From JAERML01 sp035687895 (GTDB taxonomy: Bacteria > Bacteroidota > Ignavibacteria > UBA10030 > UBA6906): a stretch of 64,000 nt of DNA. The position numbers were made by a program, and so were the translations under genes. Shown here piece by piece: positions 18,080 to 26,474 of the stretch. Position 1 is the stretch's first letter. Each line of letters begins with the position of its first letter. The notes under the pieces are model-generated. The model saw only the letters and a program-made list of their open reading frames with translations. It was not told the origin of the DNA and did no database searches. The stretch covers positions 5,043 through 69,042 of the forward strand of contig DASRUE010000044.1 of the NCBI GenBank assembly GCA_035687895.1, given 5' to 3'.

Positions 18080-18796
18080 ATGGCGGCCAGAAAACTTTCA
18101 TCAATGCTGGTCCTTTGCGTGGTGTGTGGGTTGGGCACACAGTCTCTCCGTGCCGAGGAACGTCTGTTTTCAATTGGGCTCAAGGGAAACTTCACCACCG
18201 GCTCCCAGTTGTTCCCCACTCCAAATTCAACAGATCCATTCCAACGAAGCCAGTTTTTTTCCATAGAGGACTTTTTCGGAACGAGCGTAGAGCTGAAGTA
18301 TTCCTTTCCGGAATCCAACCTCGCGATCGGTTTATCCGCTGACTATATCCGAACGACCGCATCACAAAGCCTCCGTATCTCCAGCACGCAGTCTATCCCC
18401 GTTGACGATGGTTACCGTGTCATCCCGGTGGAACTGACCGGCTATTTTCAGATCCCGGTCTCGGGCCCGACGTTTGGCGTGTACATGGGTGGCGGTGGCG
18501 GTGTTTACTTTGGCAGGCGGATATACCGTATCGGTGGAGTCGAGGCGCCAGCAATTGATGAAGGACATGGTTTCGGGATCCACGTATTGGGCGGGCTCAG
18601 TTACCAGTTCACCGAGTGGTTCGCGCTGAACGCCGAAATGAAATTCCGCGACCTCCAATTTGAATCGACCAATAGGTTTTCTTCCTCCCAGATCATCTAC
18701 AACGGTACGATCATCAGGGTGAGTGATGCCCCGTTCGCTTCCCGAGTCCACACCGACGGCATTGTCTTCCAGATCGGAACAGTCTTTCGGTTCTGA
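18080..18796 (+). CDS. Outer-membrane beta-barrel protein
   Basis: A 238-residue exported protein with signal peptide MAARKLSSMLVLCVVCGLGTQSLRA. The mature part has repeated amphipathic strands (KYSFPESNLAIGLSADYI, GVYMGGGGGVYFG, HVLGGLSYQFTEWFALNAEM) and ends in IGTVFRF, the C-terminal aromatic pattern recognised by BAM. The start at 18080 follows GAGGTGG; an ATG at 18068 is possible. The frame is open upstream into the foldase gene but that part is not signal-like. It follows the PpiD-like gene by 23 bp and is probably cotranscribed with it and with the two genes downstream. Confidence 0.72.
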   Translation: MAARKLSSMLVLCVVCGLGTQSLRAEERLFSIGLKGNFTTGSQLFPTPNSTDPFQRSQFFSIEDFFGTSVELKYSFPESNLAIGLSADYIRTTASQSLRISSTQSIPVDDGYRVIPVELTGYFQIPVSGPTFGVYMGGGGGVYFGRRIYRIGGVEAPAIDEGHGFGIHVLGGLSYQFTEWFALNAEMKFRDLQFESTNRFSSSQIIYNGTIIRVSDAPFASRVHTDGIVFQIGTVFRF

Positions 18797-18810
18797 GATC
18801 GTATCCTTCC

Positions 18811-19575
18811 ATGAACATCCCAGAGTTACACACCCCTCTGTCGAAGCCTGTTCACAGTGCGGACGTTCCAGTGCTTACCTCCGTGCAGGTCCTTGCCGAA
18901 ATCTCTTCCGGATATGACGTCGTGGAGAGGAACATCTCCCTCGGGACTACCGCCATTCCGCTTTTATGTGTGCGCGACAGCAATCGGCTTGTGGATGCAA
19001 TTGATCCGGCCACGTTTACACATGACGAGCGATTGCCGTACTGGGCTGATCTCTGGGCGTCATCGATTGGGCTGGCAGGATGGTGTCTGGAAAGCAATAT
19101 GTTGTCCGGTAAGAAAATCCTGGAACTCGGAAGCGGCCTGGGTCTTGCAGGCATCGCGGCCGCCCTCGTTGGTGCCGACGTGGAACTTACAGATTATGAA
19201 CCAGACGCGCTTCTATTTGCGCGGTACAACGCTATGCGCAACCTTCCACCGGACGTACTCACCCGGCGGGTGAGATTTCAACAACTGGATTGGCGCACGC
19301 CGGGGGACCTTGAGAAAGTGGACCTCGTTATTGCCGCTGATGTCGCTTATGAGCGCCGCAATTTTTCTCCCTTACTCTCTTTGATCGGGCAGGTGGTTGA
19401 TCCCGGCGGTGTTGCGATCTTTGCTGATCCTGATCGGTCGATCGGGAGGGAATTCCTGGTCATTGCGCGACAGCAATACGACGTGACGACGCAGACGCGC
19501 ACGGCGACACTGAATGGCATCACCAGCACCATCGTGCTGGCGGAAATTCGTCTACCCATAGTTAGTCACACATGA
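18811..19575 (+). CDS. METTL21/NNT1-like class I methyltransferase
   Basis: A 254-residue SAM-dependent methyltransferase. Motif I is KKILELGSGLGLAGIAAA (about residues 99-116), followed by an acidic strand 2 end (ELTDYEPDALLF) and the post-motif LVIAADVAYERRNFSPLL, the (D/N/S)xxY-like block of the METTL21/FAM86 protein-lysine methyltransferase family, which has relatives in many bacteria. PYWADLWASSIGLAGW upstream is also typical. The true substrate is unknown. It starts 15 bp after the barrel gene and overlaps aroK by 4 bp. Confidence 0.8.
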   Translation: MNIPELHTPLSKPVHSADVPVLTSVQVLAEISSGYDVVERNISLGTTAIPLLCVRDSNRLVDAIDPATFTHDERLPYWADLWASSIGLAGWCLESNMLSGKKILELGSGLGLAGIAAALVGADVELTDYEPDALLFARYNAMRNLPPDVLTRRVRFQQLDWRTPGDLEKVDLVIAADVAYERRNFSPLLSLIGQVVDPGGVAIFADPDRSIGREFLVIARQQYDVTTQTRTATLNGITSTIVLAEIRLPIVSHT

Positions 19576-20132
19576 TTGACCAGCATCCCGCGAGAAAAGA
19601 ACGCGTGTATCTCACGGGTTTCATGGGGAGCGGGAAAAGTACCATCGGACCAATCCTTGCCAATACCATCGGCTATGACTTTATAGATGTAGACCGGTCA
19701 GTTGAGACCTCGATGGGGAAAACCGTAAACCAAATCTTCCGCGAACACGGAGAAGAGCACTTCCGTGTCCTCGAACGGACATTGATCGCACAGATGTCTA
19801 CCAGACCGCACATCGTTGTGTCGCTCGGTGGGGGGACAATTGCCGACCCGGAAAACTTCGGCGTCATCAGGGCGACCGGAATTCTGGTCTATCTGAAAAC
19901 AACACCTGAGCAACTTTTTAGGCGACTCCACCACAAGTCCGACCGACCGGTTCTTCGGACGGAAGAGGGTGAACAATTGCCGGAGGGAGAGCTTCGCGCT
20001 CGCATCCTGGATTTGTACAAGCGACGCGAACCTTTGTATGCCAAAGCAGACATTGTTGTCCACACCGACGAGGTGAAAGTTGGGAAGACGGTAGACCTGA
20101 TTGTACGAAAGCTGTCTCATTTCATCGAGTGA
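19572..20132 (+). CDS. aroK: Shikimate kinase
   Basis: Phosphorylates shikimate at O3 with ATP, the fifth step to chorismate. The 186-residue protein has the P-loop GFMGSGKST (about residues 15-23), FIDVDRSVE (Asp that binds shikimate), the FRxxE-like HFRVLERTLI, VVSLGGGT (GGG shikimate-binding motif) and the lid segment RPVLRTE. The start ATG overlaps the previous stop (ATGA), so translation is probably coupled to the methyltransferase gene. Confidence 0.95.
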   Translation: MIDQHPARKERVYLTGFMGSGKSTIGPILANTIGYDFIDVDRSVETSMGKTVNQIFREHGEEHFRVLERTLIAQMSTRPHIVVSLGGGTIADPENFGVIRATGILVYLKTTPEQLFRRLHHKSDRPVLRTEEGEQLPEGELRARILDLYKRREPLYAKADIVVHTDEVKVGKTVDLIVRKLSHFIE

Positions 20133-20263
20133 CGGATATTTGGCGCACTCCGTCCACCGAAGGTCCATTTCTGATTGTCTTTCTTCACAGCGCGCGGTAA
20201 GGAAGCCCGTCGAGACTTCCCCGGGTTCACTCGAATTCGGACGCTACTCATCCCTCCAACTCC

Positions 20264-20294
20264 TTGCATCTCCAGCAGTTAATAGGTATATTTC
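20264..20294 (+). promoter_or_regulatory. Bacteroidota-type promoter for hldE1-hldE2-tamB-rnr
   Basis: TTG at 20264-20266, 20-nt spacer, TATATTTC at 20287-20294, about 40 bp before the GTG start at 20334. The 200-bp gap between aroK and this gene otherwise shows nothing distinct. Confidence 0.65.
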
Positions 20295-20333
20295 CTTACA
20301 ATTCTCTTTGTCTTTCATTCAGCACGAAGCGCT

Positions 20334-21347
20334 GTGGTACAATTCACTGAGCAACGGATCGAGGAACTCCTCAAGAGTTTTGTTGGTAAAAGAATCGCGG
20401 TCGTTGGGGACCTGATGGTTGATCGGTACTATTGGGGGACGGTAAATCGGGTCTCGCCGGAAGCGCCAGTACCCGTGGTTGACGTCCTCTCGGAATCCGT
20501 CCGGCTCGGTGGCGCGGCCAACGTGGCAAGTAACATCCAGGCGCTGGGTGGTGAGCCTGTTCTCGTCGGGCTTGTGGGCGACGATCATCCCGGGAGTCTC
20601 TTCTATCGAATCCTCAAGGAGCAGAACCTCAGTTCCGATGGGGTCGTCAAAGACCCCGATCGTCCGACTACGATCAAGACCAGGGTGATTGCCAACGGCC
20701 AGCATGTGGTTCGCATCGATAACGAATCGAAAGGCGACTGTCCGGAACAGCTCGAGCACCGGATCATCGACGCCGTCAAGTACAACATTCAGAAGATCGA
20801 CGGCATGGTGATCGAGGATTATAACAAAGGAGTGATCACGAAAAACGTCATTGCCGAGCTTATCGCCGTGGCAAGGAAGTACAACAAAATCATCACTGTT
20901 GACCCGAAGTTCAATAATTTCTTCGAGTTCAAGAATGTGACCGTTTTCAAGCCGAACAGGAAAGAGACCGAGGAGGTGATTGGTCGGAGGCTCCAGACTG
21001 TTGAGGATGTAACAAAGGCGGGGAAGCGACTACAACAGGAGCTTGCAGCGGAAAACGTTTTGCTCACCCGTGGCGAGGATGGAATGTCGCTGTTCGAATC
21101 GTCGGGCGACATTAGCCATATTCCTTCATCAGCTGAGAATGTCCAGGATGTCTCCGGTGCGGGCGACACAGTGATTTCTACACTTACCATCGCTCTTGCG
21201 AGCGGAGCAAGTATCCGTGAAGCGTCCACTCTGGCCAATTGTGCTGGCGGTGTCGTGGTGGGGTCGGTGGGTATCGTACCGATCTTGCCGGACAAGCTGA
21301 AAGCAAGTACGCTCCACTTCTCGGGTAACAAGAGGGGCCGCATATAA
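20334..21347 (+). CDS. rfaE1: D-glycero-beta-D-manno-heptose-7-phosphate kinase
   Basis: Phosphorylates heptose 7-phosphate at C1 in the route to ADP-heptose for the LPS core. The PfkB/ribokinase fold is shown by VGDLMVDRYYWGTVNRVSPEAPVPVV at the N-terminus, LGGAANVASNIQALGG, and the C-terminal anion-hole motif SGAGDTVISTL with catalytic Asp. The 337-residue length equals the HldE kinase half. The start is GTG at 20334, with only a weak ribosome binding site. It shares one base with the adenylyltransferase gene (TAATG), so the two halves of HldE are separate but coupled. Confidence 0.93.
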   Translation: MVQFTEQRIEELLKSFVGKRIAVVGDLMVDRYYWGTVNRVSPEAPVPVVDVLSESVRLGGAANVASNIQALGGEPVLVGLVGDDHPGSLFYRILKEQNLSSDGVVKDPDRPTTIKTRVIANGQHVVRIDNESKGDCPEQLEHRIIDAVKYNIQKIDGMVIEDYNKGVITKNVIAELIAVARKYNKIITVDPKFNNFFEFKNVTVFKPNRKETEEVIGRRLQTVEDVTKAGKRLQQELAAENVLLTRGEDGMSLFESSGDISHIPSSAENVQDVSGAGDTVISTLTIALASGASIREASTLANCAGGVVVGSVGIVPILPDKLKASTLHFSGNKRGRI

Positions 21348-21853
21348 TGGGGAAGGTGCTGAGCCTCAACGCACTTGTCAACGTCCGGCGGAAACTGCGC
21401 AGGCTTGGACGGAAAGTGGTTTTCACCAACGGGACATTTGACATTATTCACCGGGGGCACGTGGAGTACCTGACGAAGGCCAAGCAACTTGGCGAAGTGC
21501 TGATCGTAGGGTTGAACACGGATTCATCCATCCGTCGCATCAAAGGGAATGGAAGACCGATTAACAAGAATGCAGATCGTGGAGCGGTACTAGCCGCACT
21601 AGAACCCGTGGATTATATCTGCTTCTTTGATGACGACACGCCGGCGCGGATCATCGACCGGCTGGTACCGGATGTGCTGGTGAAGGGGGCAGACTGGAAG
21701 ATTGGTGAAATCGTTGGGAGGGAGACCGTCGAGCAGCATGGGGGAAAGGTCCGGACGATTCGATTAACCCCGGGGAGCTCCACCTCAAATGTCATCAAAC
21801 GAGTGTTGCGGGCGTACGGCGGCGCTTCCCTTCGCAAGAGCCATAGCCGCTGA
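21347..21853 (+). CDS. rfaE2: D-glycero-beta-D-manno-heptose 1-phosphate adenylyltransferase
   Basis: Transfers AMP from ATP to heptose 1-phosphate. The cytidylyltransferase-like fold is marked by VVFTNGTFDIIHRGHVEYL (the HxGH motif is HRGH), VGLNTDSSIRRIKG and PGSSTSNVIKRV (the ISTTKI-like phosphate motif). At 168 residues it is the size of the HldE C-terminal domain. The ATG shares its first base with the TAA of rfaE1. tamB starts 20 bp downstream. Confidence 0.93.
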   Translation: MGKVLSLNALVNVRRKLRRLGRKVVFTNGTFDIIHRGHVEYLTKAKQLGEVLIVGLNTDSSIRRIKGNGRPINKNADRGAVLAALEPVDYICFFDDDTPARIIDRLVPDVLVKGADWKIGEIVGRETVEQHGGKVRTIRLTPGSSTSNVIKRVLRAYGGASLRKSHSR

Positions 21854-21873
21854 CGGGTCATCCTTGGTGCAGA

Positions 21874-24800
21874 GTGAAAACTGTGAAGAAGATTCTCAAA
21901 CGCATATTCTACGTCCTTGTCGGCGTCTTCATCTTCCTGCTCCTCCTGGCAGGTTTCACACAGACGCAATTTTTCCGTGACCGCCTCCGTGCTGTAGTTC
22001 TTTCCAATCTGGACTCCCTTCTAATTGCTGAAATAGAGCTTGGCGAATTCGACGGCAATCTTGTCACCGGCTTTTCAGTGGACCACCTCTCACTCAAAGT
22101 TGGCAATGATTATCTCCTTGTTGCGACCCGCCTCGACGTGAGGTACGACCTCTTCCAGATCCCCGGCAACACCATCTCTATCGACAACTTCACTCTGGTG
22201 GAACCTGCGATTGCCTTGGTCCGCGGCCGCGATGGTCTCTGGAATTTTGAACGAATGATTCGTCCGACATCGGAGGACACGTCGGCGCCGGCGCCTTTCC
22301 AGTGGCTCATTTTTCTGAACAAACTGGAAATCCAGGACGGAACGATCCTCCTGGTGGATTCGGCCGCGCTTGGAGACCCCGACCATAGACGCGATAATCC
22401 GTACTATGTTGAGTATCATGATGTGACGTTGAAGCAGTTCCATTTGGTTACCTCTCTCGCTATTACGAAGAATGAAAAACGGGCGGAGATCAAGACACTC
22501 TCATTCCGTTCCAACACTCCCGATATTACGCTTGAGAGCCTCGCGGGTGTCTTCAGCGTTCGTCGTGATGGAGCGGTCGTGAAAAACATGGTTCTCAAGA
22601 CCGGCCGCTCTCAACTTATGCTCAATGCTGAAATGGAAGGAGTGGATCTGTTCGGTGGTGTTGACCTCGAGCAACTGAAGTCTAACCCAGTCGAACTCTC
22701 TCTCAGGTCCGAGAGGCTCGACCTGAACGAGTTGAAGCGCTTCATCCCTGAACTTGAATTTCTGAGCAGCACCATTGCGCTTGACCTTCAGGCCGAAGGA
22801 GAGTTTGGTGAGTTGAGGGTAAAGAAGCTGAACCTCGCAGTGGGGAAGACAAATCTCACGACCAGCGGAACAGTGTATAACCTCCATACGCCAGGGGATC
22901 TTTACCTTGACGTGAAGTTCACTGAGAGCAGACTCTACGGCCCGGATGTGCAGACACTTCTCCCGACGTTTGATCTCCCTGATTTCACAAAGCTGGGAGT
23001 CACAACACTGAATCTTGAATACCTTGGCGCACCGCTCAATTTTCATACGAAGTTCTTGCTGGAAACCGACGCTGGCAATGTTCATGCAGACGCGTCCCTT
23101 CTCGTCGGGGGACCTGCAACGCTGAAGTACAAAGGCGAGGTACATGGAGCGTCGGTCGATCTCGCGAAGGTGTTGGGTGATCCGGCACTGGCCAGCAATG
23201 TGTATGCAACGGCGCAGATCGAAGGAGAAGGAACTTCGCTGGATGACTTGCGGACGACGTTGAAATTGCAAATCGATTCCTCGGCTGTCGCCGGGAGACG
23301 TGTGACATTGTCACAGTTCCTCGTGGAAGCCGCAGATCGGAAGATCAACGTCACTGGTTTTGCCGAAGCCGGCCCGATGAGGATGGTCCTCACTGGAGAG
23401 CTCGACGAACGGAGGCCACTGCACCCCGCGTTTTCATTCACGGCGAATATTTCATCCCTGAACCTGGACGACGTGTTCCTCGACCAGAACCACACCAGTG
23501 CCCTGACAATGGACATCACTGCGGAAGGGACGGGTCTTTCGTGGGACAATCTTAACGCCGATTTTCGGATCGACTTCTCACCATCGCGGTATCGCGACTA
23601 CCAGATTACGGAGAGCAGGTTCCATCTTCTTGTTGATCAGAGAGATCCGAAAAAGAAGGAGCTGAAGCTTGAGTCCACCGTGGCCGACTTTTCATTGACG
23701 GGCACATTCGACACGAAGTACATGGCGGGCCTGATCTCGTTCGAGCTGCAGAACCTCAGAGGGGCGATCGGGGAGAAATTCGCCTCCCTGGATTCATCGA
23801 TTGCTTCCTCGGTTGACCGGGATGCGCTGGCCGCTTTGGGAAAGGAGCTTGCGCACGCAGGCAAGCAGTTGGATGCAGCGTTCTCGCTCCACCTCAAAAA
23901 CCTGGAGCCAATCTCCAACGTGACAGGCAACCGGACATTCAACGGCGTCGGTCTCTTGACTGGATCGATCAATGGGAATTATGATGAGGTTGATGTGCAT
24001 GGGGAGTTGAAGATTGACGATTTCTTCTATGGGAATGCCGATTCTGGATTGCTGATCCAGAATGGAGCAGCTTCTCTGACTGTCAATACCCTCAAACCAA
24101 CTGATCCGTTGAAGGATGTCGAAATCCGGATTGCTGCGGATGTTGAACGGGTGCATGTCAACCGGAGCGAACTGGACAGCCTCCGTCTGACATTCACGTA
24201 CCAGCAGGAATACTCAAGCTACGCCGGGCGAGCACAGTTCAATCGTGACACACGGGCAATCCTCTCGGGCTTTTCCACGATTGTAGATGATCAGCTGGTG
24301 TTCACACTGAATGATTTCCAGTTTGCATACAAGAACTTTGGCTGGCGGGCAGATGGCGGAGCCTCTGCCGGGTTCGGAACACGGGGTATCGACATCAAGG
24401 GCCTTGTCATGCGCCGCGATACACAGTCTGTGAGCCTGGCATGTCATATCGGCTCAGGAGATGAGCTCGCGGCAACCGTGTCGGCAACCGCTGTTGATCT
24501 CGATAACCTGAAGTTTCTAATCGCGGAAGAACAGGGAGGAGCCCGTCGCAAGGCGTTTGCGGGGGTTGGCAATTTCACACTGCAGGCCAGGGGAACGTTG
24601 GAAAACCCGGAGTATACAGCATCGTTACGAGCACGCGATGTATCCTTCCGCGGAATTCCCTTCGGAGAGATCGTCGGGGACTTCACGTACGGCCATGAAG
24701 TCCTCGGCACCGATCTTCGCATCAAAGAACAGACCTCCGATGCGCAAGGTCGTGCTCTTCTCACGGTCAAGGGAACGCTGCCGGTGAACTTCGCCCTGAA

Positions 24801-26451
24801 AGGACCGTCCGGATCTGCTGACCGTCCGATGAATCTCATCATCCATTCAGACGGCATTCCCATCAATGTCCTTGACCCGCTTCTGCCGACATTCGATCAA
24901 CTCAACGGGACCATGCGCTGCGATCTCACCCTCGTCGGATCTCCCACATCGCCCGATTACCGGGGGACGTTCAGTCTTGACAGTTGCTCCTTCCTTTTCG
25001 TGCCGAACCTGATTGCGTATGCGTTCGAAGGGAAGTTCCAACCGGATGGGAGCAGGATCAAGGTACTCGATGCGGTGGTTCGGAGCAAACCTCCGGACGA
25101 TATTCGCAAGCGTGAAGGGGTCGTGCATATCAGCGGTGACTTTGCGTTCAGTGATTTTAAACCAAGTGACTTCAACCTGACGGTGCAGGGAAAACTTCTT
25201 GTTGTGAAGGAAACGACCCGCGCGTCATCGCTTTCTGTCTACGGCAATCTCTTCCTTGAAATTGGGCCGCGGGGACTGCACTATACGGGGGCTGTTGACA
25301 ATTCGCGCCTCAGCGGGTACATCCTCATACGCAATTCGAGCCTCATTTTCCCACCCACACAAGAGACCGTTGGTGAAGAGCTCACAAATACCGTTCCCGT
25401 GGTAGTACTTGATGACACGACACAGGTCAAGACGCAGCCTACCAGCTCGCTTTCTGCTCGCTACTTTTACACAGAGACCCCATCCGGCAGGAACGAGAAT
25501 GATAGGGGGAACGGGACTCCCAAAAAGTCGTTCGTGGATGGCATCCATTACGATCTCGATATCGAAGCAGCCGGCGGAAACACCGAGTTCAGAATGATTT
25601 TCAATGCAGCGACGAATGAGGAGTTGGTCGCCAACCTTGTTGGAAAGTTTTCCATTACCGAGGACGGCAGGCGTTGGATCGGCACACTCACCATCGAGCG
25701 AGCGTACTACAACTTTGTGAAGAGGTTCGATGCAGAGGGGACCATCCGGTACTCTGGAGAGTTCCTGAACCCCGAGCTCGATATCACCGCGCGGTACGAA
25801 GGGCTCCGGACACTTCCCGATACATCGGCTTCGGTTCGGGGAGGCAAACCAGAAAAGATCGTTGTGACGATGAAGATCACAGGGACGAAGAGCGCTCCGA
25901 AGCTTGCCTGGTCAATGACCATTGACGAAGTTGATTATTACTCGTACCGTGGAGTGACCTCCAATGACGTGCAGACAGATGCCGTGGCTTTCATCCTGGC
26001 GGGAACATTTCCGCTGAGCAAGTCCGAAGCGAATGAAGCCGCTGCCAACCTCGATCTTGGTCCTGCGGCCAGCGGAGCACTCCTGACAGGTGCATCCTCG
26101 CTGTTCACGAATGCCCTCTCAGAATATCTCCGACGGGAAACGGGTTTCATCCAGTCCATCGAATTCCGCTACGGCACGGAAGGGAGCGGGTTCGGCGATC
26201 GGGCTAATATCCGCCTAAGTGGCGTTGCAGCCGGCGGCCTTTGGCGCTACGGTGGAAAACTCTTCTCGTCGGGTAACCTCGGGGATGCCGATGTCAGCAT
26301 ACTCTACTCACTTGGTGACATTTTCGACCGGTCGTCGTTGAAGAATTTCATGTTTGAGTTCGAACGACGGGTCGAGACAAATAAGAATGGCGACGTGACC
26401 GACAAAAAGGAGACCAATTCCGCCCGTGTCTTCTATCGCTTTTCATTCTAG
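21874..26451 (+). CDS. tamB: TamB/AsmA-like translocation-and-assembly or lipid-bridge protein (DUF490)
   Basis: A very large (1525-residue) envelope protein. One N-terminal TM helix (about residues 9-29) anchors it in the inner membrane; most of the rest is beta-rich repeats of the AsmA/TamB groove type (DVRYDLFQIP, ELDLQAEGEFGEL-like strands), and the last 350 residues form the DUF490 domain ending RVFYRFSF. TamB proteins span the periplasm, and work with TamA in outer-membrane protein insertion and in phospholipid transport. The start is GTG at 21874. No TamA is adjacent, but an Omp85-like barrel protein is encoded at 28778. Confidence 0.88.
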   Translation: MKTVKKILKRIFYVLVGVFIFLLLLAGFTQTQFFRDRLRAVVLSNLDSLLIAEIELGEFDGNLVTGFSVDHLSLKVGNDYLLVATRLDVRYDLFQIPGNTISIDNFTLVEPAIALVRGRDGLWNFERMIRPTSEDTSAPAPFQWLIFLNKLEIQDGTILLVDSAALGDPDHRRDNPYYVEYHDVTLKQFHLVTSLAITKNEKRAEIKTLSFRSNTPDITLESLAGVFSVRRDGAVVKNMVLKTGRSQLMLNAEMEGVDLFGGVDLEQLKSNPVELSLRSERLDLNELKRFIPELEFLSSTIALDLQAEGEFGELRVKKLNLAVGKTNLTTSGTVYNLHTPGDLYLDVKFTESRLYGPDVQTLLPTFDLPDFTKLGVTTLNLEYLGAPLNFHTKFLLETDAGNVHADASLLVGGPATLKYKGEVHGASVDLAKVLGDPALASNVYATAQIEGEGTSLDDLRTTLKLQIDSSAVAGRRVTLSQFLVEAADRKINVTGFAEAGPMRMVLTGELDERRPLHPAFSFTANISSLNLDDVFLDQNHTSALTMDITAEGTGLSWDNLNADFRIDFSPSRYRDYQITESRFHLLVDQRDPKKKELKLESTVADFSLTGTFDTKYMAGLISFELQNLRGAIGEKFASLDSSIASSVDRDALAALGKELAHAGKQLDAAFSLHLKNLEPISNVTGNRTFNGVGLLTGSINGNYDEVDVHGELKIDDFFYGNADSGLLIQNGAASLTVNTLKPTDPLKDVEIRIAADVERVHVNRSELDSLRLTFTYQQEYSSYAGRAQFNRDTRAILSGFSTIVDDQLVFTLNDFQFAYKNFGWRADGGASAGFGTRGIDIKGLVMRRDTQSVSLACHIGSGDELAATVSATAVDLDNLKFLIAEEQGGARRKAFAGVGNFTLQARGTLENPEYTASLRARDVSFRGIPFGEIVGDFTYGHEVLGTDLRIKEQTSDAQGRALLTVKGTLPVNFALKGPSGSADRPMNLIIHSDGIPINVLDPLLPTFDQLNGTMRCDLTLVGSPTSPDYRGTFSLDSCSFLFVPNLIAYAFEGKFQPDGSRIKVLDAVVRSKPPDDIRKREGVVHISGDFAFSDFKPSDFNLTVQGKLLVVKETTRASSLSVYGNLFLEIGPRGLHYTGAVDNSRLSGYILIRNSSLIFPPTQETVGEELTNTVPVVVLDDTTQVKTQPTSSLSARYFYTETPSGRNENDRGNGTPKKSFVDGIHYDLDIEAAGGNTEFRMIFNAATNEELVANLVGKFSITEDGRRWIGTLTIERAYYNFVKRFDAEGTIRYSGEFLNPELDITARYEGLRTLPDTSASVRGGKPEKIVVTMKITGTKSAPKLAWSMTIDEVDYYSYRGVTSNDVQTDAVAFILAGTFPLSKSEANEAAANLDLGPAASGALLTGASSLFTNALSEYLRRETGFIQSIEFRYGTEGSGFGDRANIRLSGVAAGGLWRYGGKLFSSGNLGDADVSILYSLGDIFDRSSLKNFMFEFERRVETNKNGDVTDKKETNSARVFYRFSF

Positions 26452-26474
26452 CTCATCATCACAGGAGTCCCTCT

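Noticed and set aside
20127..20155. Hairpin GACGGA...TCCGTC after aroK as a terminator
   Set aside because: Only a 6-bp stem with a 12-nt loop and no T-run follows.
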